Assembly: GCF_001949145.1 (NCBI RefSeq)
Contig: NW_019091356.1
Span: 1 to 64,000, forward strand
Reading direction: 5' to 3'
Length of the DNA: 64,000 bases
DNA from: Acanthaster planci
Taxonomy: Eukaryota; Echinodermata; Asteroidea; Valvatida; Acanthasteridae
Positions 1 to 11,600 of the stretch are shown here, piece after piece. The notes below the pieces were generated by a model. That model was not told the DNA's origin. It was given only the letters and a program-made list of their open reading frames with translations, and ran no database searches. The first letter of the stretch is position 1. Every line of letters starts with the position of its first letter. The position numbers and the translations under genes are program-made.

Positions 1-156
1 TATACCCAGCCTAAAGGAAACACCCAACAGGATATAAAGTGGTACCATTCGAAAGAGTAGCGAACAACTTTCTCTCAGAGTCAATCCTCGTATCTCTCAC
101 AATATCAAAGTTATGACGTCACTTCCGGTCAGTTTTCCCCAAAACAAAGAAAAACC
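1..156. repeat. Diverged direct repeat, copy 1
   Basis: This stretch is closely similar to 857-1022. Both begin TATACCCAGCCT, share a middle part ATTCGAAAGA followed by GCGAACAACTTTCT, and end with TTATGACGTCA, TTCCGGTCAGTTT and an A-rich run. Copy 1 starts at the window edge and may be longer. It is probably an interspersed repeat family; the class is unknown. Confidence 0.7.
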
Positions 157-436
157 ATAAGAAATTGTCTTGGTCCCAAAAGATAGCCCTTGACCTGATT
201 CGGATGGAAAATATATCTGAACCTGTATCGCAAGTCATTTTCAGTGATTTTTCAAGGGGTCACCAAAAAATAGTGCCCTCGGGGAAAACACCATAACTCC
301 TTGACCCTTTGACCTATGACCCTCAATTTAAAACACAAGGTAGATAAGGAGTTGTGCTAACTTTCCTAGAGGTTTCAAGCTCAAAGGTTAGGGGAATCAA
401 GAGTTATTTAGGGTCACCAAACGGGGACAACCCTTC

Positions 437-452
437 TAACCCTAACCCTAAC
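437..452. repeat. Short telomere-like CCCTAA run
   Basis: About two and a half perfect CCCTAA units stand between the two direct repeats. It is too short to be a telomere and is probably part of the surrounding repeat or chance. Confidence 0.35.
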
Positions 453-856
453 TTTCTAGGTAAAACTAGCCCAAAAACGTTTTACACAACGTGCTTTTTT
501 AAACGTACTAGAGCCTTCTGATCATTTTTTGATAGGTCAAAAGGTGACTTTCCCGAATAGTACTTGTTTTGGCAAATCCCTATGCCTTTTGTACACGCCC
601 ATATATTTTGTACATGTCCGGAAACTGAGCAAATGGAAATCCCTTTTAACTAAACAAATAAACCTAAGACGTCATACTTCTACGTAAACGATTACAAGTG
701 GACACTCCTCCTTTCGTATAAATTACGTTCCCATTGGGGTCTCGGTTCAATAGTTTTAGCCGATTTAAGTCTACCCCATTGGTTGTGTACAAACTTTATA
801 CTTCGAAAAAATGGCGCTAAGGCCCTATTTAATACACATAAACTATGGTGCTACTC

Positions 857-1022
857 TATACCCAGCCTCAACAGAACATTTCACAGGGTAGAAACTTGCA
901 CTGGCATTCGAAAGACGACTTCGAGGCGAACAACTTTCTTTCAGACTCCAACCTCGTATCTTGTACAACACCAAAATTATGACGTCATTTCCGGTCAGTT
1001 TCCGCCAAAACAGAGAAAACCA
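857..1022. repeat. Diverged direct repeat, copy 2
   Basis: Second copy of the repeat at 1-156, in the same orientation, with scattered substitutions and short insertions. The 700 bp between the copies shows no recognisable gene. The pair could be long terminal repeats of a degraded element or two independent insertions. No reverse transcriptase was seen between them. Confidence 0.7.
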
Positions 1023-1429
1023 AATTCCTAAAAACTATATCAAGCATGTTTGAACATCATCTCCAAATACTTAAAACTAGGATCAAAAGATTTAAACCGG
1101 AGAATTCACCGAATTCATCAAAAACGGGAGCAAAATCTGAAAGAGGGCACTACTTATGCAGAGCGCCCTCTTCGGCTTTGTTTGCATAAATGTTTGCACT
1201 GTTTGTTCTACTGTACCGGTGCGATATCAAAACAATCTTTGTTGTTGATTTAGGGTTAAACGAAGGTTTCAGTGCTATGTACAAGCATTTTTATGGGTGC
1301 TTTTTTATTTTACGTATGTTGGTTTCGTACCCCCAATATAAAAAGCCAGTCTAATTCAGAAATAAATTGTTGAGTTTACAGTTGCCAATAAATGGAATAC
1401 CTGCCTTATCGAGGGAAGTAGTTAAACGG

Positions 1430-1453
1430 TTTGATTTGATTTGATTTGATTTA
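1430..1453. repeat. TTTGA pentanucleotide microsatellite
   Basis: The run reads TTTGA repeated about four to five times at the end of an otherwise featureless stretch. Confidence 0.8.
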
Positions 1454-1719
1454 TTCTCTATTCCACAAAATATGATTACAAAATATAAATTAAAGTAAAA
1501 CCAACTCAAAGATTCCCAAAGTAGTAGGGATATGACAAAAAAAATTAAATTAACTTATTTCCATTGCGGAAATCATCTGTAAATAGCCTCATGCCAACAT
1601 CAACAGTTTTTCCTCTTTATGTCATATAAAACAAAGACATGAGTTCCGGATACTCTATTTCCACGGCTTGTACTTGCAACTAATTTAATATCGCGTCCGT
1701 TTGCAAGGTCCCACTTCAT

Positions 1720-2082
1720 CTAGGGGATTAACTCTCGGGTGAGTGCGAACATCAGCCTTTTGGGACAAGCTTCCGCAACAGTAATTGATGATGGGTCATT
1801 TGTTTTTGGAGATGGCTCTTTCTCAAAAATAAAAAAGGATTCATCAAAGAAAATATCTTGAATAAAAGGGGGCAGTGATTCGTTCAATTTCATACATTTC
1901 TCCCTCTGTGTGCTTCTAGTTGCTTGGAAATGTACAGTTCCGTAAACTTTCCCTTCAGGCTGTAGTCTGCTATAATTTCTCCAGCTACGTTTAAAGTCTG
2001 GCCTCTTGTAGTGCCCGAACCACCCTGTCTTTGTGTATTTATTCAAAATCTCATCGTTAGAGAGTTCCATCTTCCTGGCCAT
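1720..2082 (-). CDS. Unrecognised open reading frame
   Basis: A 120-residue frame from ATG at 2082 to TAG at 1720, starting MARKMELSNDEILNKYTK. The composition looks protein-like (mixed charge, aromatic residues, no low complexity), and it is among the longest frames in the first 5 kb. I do not recognise the family and see no domain, signal peptide or membrane segment. The frame is also open upstream to about 2118, so it might be a terminal exon instead of a single-exon gene. It lies in repeat-rich intergenic DNA close to a LINE relic, so a transposon origin is possible. Chance is not excluded. Confidence 0.25.
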   Translation of the reverse strand: MARKMELSNDEILNKYTKTGWFGHYKRPDFKRSWRNYSRLQPEGKVYGTVHFQATRSTQREKCMKLNESLPPFIQDIFFDESFFIFEKEPSPKTNDPSSITVAEACPKRLMFALTRELIP

Positions 2083-2962
2083 TGAAGACAGACAAATGTG
2101 AAATGTGTAGCTTTGCAAATTGAGAGGTTCGTATAAGGAGTCTGATGGCTACTTTTGGATTTGTGTCAGGTTTGAAAAGTTCCGGGAAATAAAGCTCTAC
2201 TGAGTTGAGATAAAGCCATTAATGCCTGTTCTACACTTCACAATGACAACCTTTTGTCTGTTTGTTTTTTAGGTTTTTTGACCGGACAAAAATCAGTCCA
2301 AGATGAAAGTACCTGTGTATCTGGCTTCCTCTGAGAAAAAAACAGTGATTACCTTTTTGTTTCTGCTCGCATACTGTGCTCCATCCCGGTTAAGTTTACC
2401 AAAAAAAATAAATTTTGTTCGTTTGTAATATTTCGGCAAAACTTTTCCTCAACAATGCATCTCACATTCCATGCAACCAGTGGCAAGATGATATTATTTC
2501 ATCGTAGATGGGCGAAAAAAGCACAACTAAAGAGATTTAACTTCGTCGAAAATGTAACTGGCTTCGGCACTTTGATATTCAATGCAATGACATTGTACAA
2601 ATCGTGTGGGATCGGAGAAAAAATGTACGGGCACGTGTTGCTGAATTTCGCGGACTACTTATGTCAACAGAGGGCGCTCGTTCGCGCGCGATCGTCTTTT
2701 ACAGGTGTAAGGGGCATTTCCGCGAATTAACCGTGATTTTACCTTGACAAGGGATATTTACTCTCTTGATATGTTACAAATTTGTGGCATTCTGCCATGG
2801 GTACTAGAAGGTATTCTTCAAAATGTCTTATCGTAAATATCTATGTAAAAAATTATGTTACGTCATCAAAGAATCAACCCATATCATACATATTAATTTA
2901 AACGAAGTTTTATGTGCCACGGCAGATGATGTGAATCTTTTTATTTTCTACTTGTGTTAGCT

Positions 2963-3037
2963 TATACATTAAAACTTATATCTCAGAAACAGCATACGAA
3001 ATATACATTAAAACTTATATCTCAGAAACAGCATACG
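2963..3037. repeat. 39 bp tandem duplication
   Basis: Two almost identical copies of a 39 bp unit beginning TATACATTAAAACTTATATC, at 2963-3001 and 3002-3037. The near identity suggests a recent duplication. Confidence 0.9.
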
Positions 3038-3170
3038 CAATTTTAAAATGATTTTTTTAACACTTAAAACTTGATGTTCAGACTATAATGAAGAGGTTTT
3101 TGTTGAAAATTGAAAAACATAAATCAGACCAAATGTCTGGGTCTTAAACCACTGTGTAGTACCCAGATTA

Positions 3171-4500
3171 TTAACCTATATTTCTAGGAGTCTTAGCTTG
3201 TAAAATTGCTTCATCGGGATGCGGTGAAATTGACAGTTGATGTTTACTTTTTGTGGTCGTAACACGCATTTGACGATACCACTGTGCCGGATTTGATTGC
3301 TTGAGTCTCTCAACCCTGTTTCGATAGTATTCACGCTTGTCACATCCAATTGCACGTATAACCCTGTAACGATAAAACTTCCAAAGGACTGTTCTCGAAC
3401 GATCAAAGACAGCCTGTCGTTTCCGGATGAGAGCTTTGGTCTTAGACAGGATCCAGGGTTTGTCCTTCACGTGCAACCGAATTTTATGAGTTGGAAATTA
3501 TTTGTCTATGCGCTTGTAGGGAGAGCGATACAAAGCATCAGCTTTCTCTGTTACTGAGTGTTGTCGTGTAACTTCCTCCCAGTCATGGCGAGTAATCCAC
3601 GAACCAAACTCCCCGGTGCCAGATTCCTTAATTAATTAATTGACCGAACAGTTAGCTTGATGACCGAGTTTTGATTTTATCAAAATGTTGTTTTGGAGAC
3701 CATATAACAGTTGCGTGGTCGCTCAAGCCTATGGGAGATCGAGAGGCCGTGCAAGGATGTTGGTAAATTTCAGAGAAATTATTAATATTTTATCTAATGT
3801 TACACTTCCTCATATGGGGACGTTAACAACTTGAGTCAAACCGTTATTATTGCACAAAGGAGTGATATTCAAACGATTGACATCACCCAGAATACAGATA
3901 CCAGTATCTGGACGATTAGCACGTAGAATGTCCAGCGTATCTTGGATATGACTGAACATGCAGCCCTACATAGTTCAATCAGGAAAATACACTGCAGCAA
4001 AGTTCATCGATGATACGGCACGACATAGCCTTTTAGGTCGTAGCTGAATCCGAAGAATCTCGAGCTCGTTAGGAACATTGACATTGAGTAGTGTGGGAAG
4101 CAAATTGTTACATAAAAGGCAACATCACCTCCAATGCAGTTAATGCCAGGTTTTGAATAATTGATAAAACCTTCAATGTCGTAAAAATCCAGGGGTCTAT
4201 TGAGCAGAAACCATGACCCAGAGACTACCAAAACGTCAAACCTGTTAACAGAACGATATTTGTCTATTGGATTGCATAAAAGCACTGTTGGAAGTGGAAC
4301 AGATATACTGTACATGGCTGACACATGTTGGGTACGCAAATAAGGCTACTATTACACCTGCCAGTTCCTGCCAGCCAATGTTAATTCGGCACAATACGTT
4401 TAACATGACAATATTTTGACTCACAACACTGTAGTCTCGCAGTGGCATTCTTGATTTCTGAAATTTTATAAAATCGCGCTCCTTACTGTACAACAAACTA
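3171..4500 (-). mobile_element. Non-LTR retrotransposon (LINE) relic, endonuclease region
   Basis: Read on the minus strand, broken frames give, in order, pieces of a LINE ORF2 apurinic endonuclease: LLNRPLDFYDIEGF and GGDVAFYV (4200-4100), then ICILGDVNRLN (about 3890) and LDKILTN (about 3760). These match the family patterns 'TETWL..I.GF', 'GGVALYV', 'ILGDFN' and 'LDLILTN'. Downstream, 3476-3174 encodes the post-endonuclease linker (DKPWILSKTKALIRKRQ, then KREYYRNRVERLKQSNPAQW). Several stops and frame changes separate the pieces, so it is dead. No reverse transcriptase follows after 3171, so it is 3' truncated or interrupted. The clade is probably CR1/L2-like by the linker motif, but this is not certain. 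Confidence 0.8.
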
Positions 4501-5606
4501 TTAAAATAATCAATGCGACATTAACTCGTGTCCCAACAAGTAAGGTATTTCCAGACCGGCCAATACATCATGACAGAGAAGTAGTGATTATTCCCTCAAA
4601 AGCTTAGGAGGGGGTAAGGACTGTCGAGTGATGTATTTTGTTGTCCTTCAGGCCACATGAAAAAATTAGTGAGCGTCTTTTTTTAATCTTAGGTGGGAGG
4701 GCGTTTTTTGTTTTTGTGGGTTTTTTGTTTTTTTATTTCAGTTCAATATATATATAACCTGTCTGCATTGGAAAATATTAAATAAAGAGCAGTTTCCTCA
4801 ATAAACTGATCTTCTTTACGAAAGGGATTTACACAGGCAACTAATTCATCACAAAAGGAGAAAGGAGTTATAGGCGAAAAGATGAGCGTTTTCTCAGAGA
4901 GGATCAAGGTGCTGTAGCTCTGTGAAATGGAATCAATATCTCGGAATGGCCGCCGCTATTGAGTACTGACCCAGCATGCAGCAGAGGTCTTGGGCCGAAT
5001 CACTGGCTATGGCTGCGACCGCATTGTACAAAGCTATTGTGGCTGCTGCGTCGCCAGCCGCTCTATTTTCCATAGGCTTATGCACGCGGACGCGCCCGCA
5101 GCTGATAATTCAGATGCGGGTTACACAAACACGCTGACGGTATCCTTTATAAAGTATTAAGGTATCATTTCCAAAGCGCGTAACAGAAGGTCGCAAAATT
5201 TGAATGGGAGATCGTCCAAAAAGAAAAAAAACAAATTGTCGAGGTTATATTTCTTACGGACGGGTGGGGACGACCACCAACTTTTTATGTGGCCTTAAGT
5301 GCCACTGTTATTGACAAAGCTTTCTTTTTCCACTTGAGGAAGAAGTAACGTCCGCTACAAAATTGAAATCCTGTGACTGTTGTCAACTTGACTGCTGCAG
5401 ATTTCAAGAAAGATGTGAAGAGTTTTCTCAAGGCCTCTCTAACTGCACAATAAAACGTTGAGTATCAACACTACTACGACTGACGTTTTGCTTGCGTATG
5501 ACATTAAAATTCCTCAAGATCGGTACTACCATGTCATTGACTAACGGATACACAACAGAGGACAGTGTATACATGGCCAGGACGCACTGCAGCAAGGCAA
5601 TCTATC

Positions 5607-8600
5607 ATGAATGCAATTAGGTGCCTGTCTTGGTATTTGATGGTGGTTGCCTTTCACGTGTTCCTTGGAACAATAGACCGGACAGGACCCACTTTGATTA
5701 TCGGGTTTTCTGCTGTAGAAAAAAGACCCATTTACATTGGGGGCTTCTTCCCCAAATTCAATGATCCAGCGTACAATCATTTGCCTCTTACTGTACAGAC
5801 GGCAATAGACCATGTTAATAATATGACTGGGCTACTGGATGGTTACGAGTTGCGACTAAGATGGAAATGGACCGATGTGAGTATGACAGTACCTTGCCTT
5901 TACCCTGATTATGTTTTTCTTTCATCTCATTTTTGTCTTCTAAGAAGGATTCGTACAGGTACCAGGAAACAATATAAAAAATATTTCGGGCTAGCAAGTA
6001 TACAAACAAACTTGGACTATTTCCTTCGGTTAATGATATTATTCCTGATTAGGTATAGAACACTGAGTTCTTGGGAATCCATATTGATGAAAATTGAACT
6101 TGAAAGAGACATATTGGCGATAAAACAGTTTCACTATCGAAAGAAATGCATGGTTTTATGAATCGTCTGAATAATCCCCTACTTTGTAGATTATTACTAA
6201 CTTGATGCAACTCTTTTGATTTACTGTGACTTGGGGTAGCCCGACTCCTAAATGCGACAGACTGCATAGTCTACAGAAACGCGAAGTTAGACTTATTTGT
6301 AAATACCTTTTTTACAGTTTTTAACCCATAAACCTAATCCTTTTACAATCACAACCCATATTTGAAAATTAAAACTGTTAAAATTCACTGACCTGTATTA
6401 TCTCAACTTAGGAAAATTTAAGTACATGTATGTGAATCATACATTACCTGCTTGATTCAATACCCGTTTTACACTAACTGCAATTGAAGTTCCCAAACTC
6501 GCAGTACTACTGTAAAAAACTTATGTTGGCTAAAGTCGAGCCTCATTGTCCGAAAAGAGTGTTATCCAACGTGTCACTTTATACTGGAGTAGTCACCCAC
6601 TATCCATGAATTATGGCAGCAGTGAAATAAATGCACGTGTACGTAATATAAAACCAAAACGTCTTTACTATAAAAGTGTCCAAGAAGCACATTCATATAC
6701 CACAGTTGCATTTGCAATGTTTATAAAACACCTGCATAAGTCCCCGTCATCTGACTGGTCCATCCTTTATCTCGTGGCATTTAATTATTTGTACCAACAC
6801 ACAACTGGCGCACGACGCGCGCGCGACGCACACGCAGAGTGCCAAACATTTACAACTGATTACAAGTTTCTTTATGACAAATTGACGAGCGTTCAAGTTC
6901 CGCTGTTCATAATTCTACGAAACAATTATTTTATAACTGTTTTGTAAGTAATGATGATGCTACCAACATAAAGAAACAGATAAAATATTGCTGGTGACAG
7001 ATGAAATGGTTTATTCCACGAGGCGAAGCCGAGTGAAATTGACCGTTTCATCTGTCACCTCATGCACTTATTCTTGCCATCGCACTCTATTACATTCATT
7101 ATTTGTATATTAACACATATTTAGAAAGCTTCAATCCCTCAACGTTTATTCTGATCGATATTTTCATGAAGGGAGGACCGGCTCAAGCTTTGCAACTTCT
7201 CTATGACTTCATTTATAATGAACCGCGTGTGTTAATGACTTGGGGACCCGTGCTATCACGTGAAGCCATAGTAGTAAATGAAGTCGCTGCCAGATATAAC
7301 CTCATACAGGTAAGAATGACAGTCATCAAACTGTCTCTCAATTATACTTTTTCGCATAATAAAGAGATGATCCTAATCTGCTCTGCCTCAGTTTTTGTTT
7401 ACTCAGCATTAGACAGGAGCAATTGCACATTTGTCTTTTTGCAGTACTCAGAGCGTAGGAAAGAAGAGTAAATTGCCCAAAAAATGGACCCTTAGGAGCT
7501 TTGTCAGACCTTATGGAAGCTCCTTAGGAGCATGCCATACAAAAATTAGTTGTATGAGTGATCTTTTTTTTTTCTATTTATTACGTTTGTTAACAAAATA
7601 AGGTTCAAATTTAGAGATCTAACTCAAACAAATTCATTGGAATCACACTTTGGCCATTAATATGCACGTTCAATATTATGAGACGCAACAGCCTCCGAAG
7701 GCTGTGCCAAAGTGGCCTTGCGCAGCGGCAATTCAGCGTGCGTCGCTGAATTATAATATTGTATAATTTTCCTCATATATGTCCTTATAATTACTACTGC
7801 ATAATTAATATAATTACTACCTGCATAATTATATTACTACTAGAGCTTTGAACCTCCTTGGCCTTATGCCTGCATTCATACCAGTATACGTCGGCGGCTA
7901 GGTGTTTGCTCTTCAGGCAACATGTTTACACAACCATGGCAACAAACAGCTGATAAGTGAGTTTTTGACAGCAAACTGTGCGTCTGCTGAGAACAATGCA
8001 TTTTATCTAGAAGTGACAACAGAGTATTTGAAATGTTGTATTTTGTAGGTTAAAAAGGCTGGCATTTTACCTTACACTAATGCTTGCACCTAAACAATTT
8101 CGTAACAGTTGGTTTGTTTGTGATCCAACTGTTTCGCTGTATGTGATGGCCCACATTTCAAATCTCCAAAAATACATGTCAAAATTAAAGATATATGTAC
8201 ACTACATGCGCGAGTCAGTAGTGGACATTTTAAAGCAACTTTCGGTTTTACAGCAGTTTATTCGCCATTTGCAATGTGCCGTATCGGAATGAAATTAAAA
8301 ATAAGTTTAACAAAAATTTTAGAAAAGTTGATTTTAATATGAGATTTCCATAAATCAAAATTAAATATAAATGGCAATTTCAATCAGTGTTTTGAAGGCG
8401 ATTTAAATCAGCCAATCTTGCATAACTAAGATTCAACATTCTTCAAACGCTCTTTTGACGACCATGTTAACCACGATGCACAATCCTTTTTCAAAAAAAT
8501 ATTAAAATGTACAAGAGAACGGTTTACTACAATATTCCGTTACGAGGAAAATTAATTACGAGGTCAAAATGTATTTGGCATGAGAGACGAGGAAAAGAAA

Positions 8601-11600
8601 TGAATAATTCTGACGCCTTTGGGTGGCAATTGACATTATTCACAAGGAAGCCATTTCATTTTGTTCCCTGAATCTATCATATTCAATATTGTGTTAAATG
8701 GTGTTCCAAACCTCTTTTATTTTTACGTGACATTAAACATTTAGACATAATTCATTTCAAATTTAACATTATTCTAAAGAAAAACTTTAGAATAAGTTTT
8801 GAATTTTTATTTTGTCACTGCTATTTTAACTCTCATCTTCCCAAAATGAAACGTTTTGACTCTCAATTCCAGAGTGCTAACACATGGATACAGTCAATAC
8901 CAGAAGTGTTTTTTGTGTGTGTGTTTCAGAAAATGTGCCCGATGAAACAAAATCAACCCATGAACCGCTGATATTTTGGTTTCCCACACAAAAATACTCT
9001 TAAACCAAATGTGATATAGAAAATAATATAAGACATTTTCGCTGATTACAACAACGTCTTTCAAGAAAGCGTCTTGAAAGGTATTATTGTGCACTATGCT
9101 CTCATAGAGATAAGTTCAAGGAGAATTCATTTTACTAAGAAAAAAGTGCAAAATGTTTAAAAGTGCACATGTAAAGCTTAATTATGACGTTACACGGAGA
9201 TGGTGTAAAGGTGTAGAAACATATGACATTTGTAGCAACTCTCCGTATTCCTTCCAAACATTACAGGAATGAAATTGATTTGAGAACAAACAAGGGAACT
9301 GATTTCAGCACAAGCAATAACACAAGCAGCAAAACAGACACACATTCGGAATTTGTCAATTATCACGTATGCAAAAACCTTGAATCTAACCATGTAAATT
9401 ACTATGACAGTATAACCTGAGTAATCGGGGTACATGGTTCTAGTTGAAGATTGAAAGCCAAAGTGATTATAGCAAACGTCTCCATCTATGTGATTTAACA
9501 ATGGCCAAACCTTGACATTTTGAAAGGAGGAGGTTCAGTCTTGAAACTCAGCATCATGCCCTATTGACTACAGTCAGAGCGAACTCATCAATCTCCCACC
9601 TGGCCTCCGCATTGGACCGTCTCTGGGACCGCTCGGTTATTGAATTCCTCACTTCCAGCGCTATATTAGAAAATTGCTAAATTGCCATTGCCACTGGTCA
9701 ATCAAACGCTCATTTGGGGAATAAATCGGTGCACTTCTCTCAAGTAAGGTTAACTTTGACCTTGGCTGTCACCAGGTGAATCATATTTGATTGATTCACG
9801 GTGGGTGCAATTAGAGCAGACATTTGAAGCAATATATGCAAATTTTATTACTTTTGTAGACCCGCATGACTTGATATAATATCAAAGCAATTGATCCCAT
9901 CCTCAGCTCTTCCAAATCCTCACGCATACTTTTTCTGTCACCCACGCGGTATGGCTATTAATCGTTTTATATATAGGATGCATCATTTGATATACTTCCA
10001 ACAAATACGCTATTAACATTATTTTATTGTTTTAAACTTCTGGAGGGATTGTACACGTGTGTATTTGCCATACACCGATATAAATTCAGGGTCTCCCAAA
10101 CCAAAGAAATGTGCAGTTGGTCTAAACAACACGTAGAGATGCTTTCCGGTTAAGGCCGCCTAAACCGGTCAGCTGAAATGCTATGGTAATCTTTCCTGTA
10201 TCGATTGGTCCGAACCCTTGGGTCTGTTCTGGTTTTTTTATAAAAACATGAACAATTTCATTAAATTCCTAATCTTTCAATCACATGTTTTACTGAATAA
10301 TATTTTTTTCAATCGAATTCAAAATACATTCTTGTTGCATCATACTATCGGGTCCTAGCAATTTGAAAGCTATCGCTTTAGTTTTATCTTTTATATTAAT
10401 GTTTTTACGAAGTCTATTTATACTGTTTTTTAAATGATGGCATAATATTTTTGAAATGGCTTAATATGCAACATTTAAAGGCCAGCAAATTCGCAATACT
10501 TTTGTGATTCGATATTTCGTAAAAATGCTCGGACGCTGAATGCTGATTTTACCAAGTGGCAAATAACCTCAAACACCGGACCATTTCTGAACACGTTCGC
10601 TTCCACTTAGGATTTGAACATAACGTTATTATTTCTAACACGGGTACTTTGCAGTTGGAGCTCCAATCTAAATACATTTCGCTCTAGTTCCAGACCGTGT
10701 TTTACAAAGAAATGGATACCACACCCAGATACTAGTTTTTGTACCTGTATACCTATACCTTTTGTTTCGTGTGCGTATGTAGAATAATGTTCATGTACGT
10801 GAGGTGGGTTGGTACCATAATCAATGCTCGACCTTTACTAAATAAATGTTGAACAATGTTTATGACAGCCTCACAGGTCGGCCACTATGCATGGTGCGTG
10901 ACAAAGACGGTTTTCACTGTCGATGTTGATCACACGTAATGGTGTATGCTTCTGGGTGTGTCTGCATAGGAATTTTAAACCTCCATTTGAACCATACAGC
11001 ATTTTCCTCTTGGTGCTTGTTTATCACTCCCCGTATAAAGTCTACAATATAACTGTAGCTACAAGACTGGCACACAAGACTACTTTCCTTTGTGCACGGT
11101 GTGCCCAAAAGAAAGTGAAGGCATTTTCTCACATTATTAGGCAGTTTCGATGGCAGGTAATTACTGTTTTTAAGCTGCAAACATAATGTCGCCCATATTG
11201 TTAAAGGTCCGATGCACCGTCGTATTGTTGCAATTGTACAGATTAATGTGGGGTTTAAAATTTACATTGCAATGGATATCTTTCCCCGTGTCCTGTGTTA
11301 AATTTTGTGTCACTGTATACTGCAGTATACTGTGAGAAAACTAATCATTGTGCCAATATGGAAGAATATTGCTCACAAAAACTGACTGAGGGACAATTGG
11401 GACTTGAAATCCTTTTTGATTGAATAGTCAAGTTATATGCAAATCGGAATTCATTCACCGTGTTCTTTGTTTTCTTAAAATGTTTTCTTTTTTGTATATT
11501 CTGCTGCTACTATATTATGAATAGTTTAACCTTTTATTAGAACTAATGCAAGCGCGATATGCGAAACCCTAGGCCCCCAGGTAATTGGGGTCCTAAATGT

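Noticed and set aside
437-452. CCCTAA repeats as evidence of a telomere
   Set aside because: Only about two and a half units, followed by kilobases of ordinary sequence.
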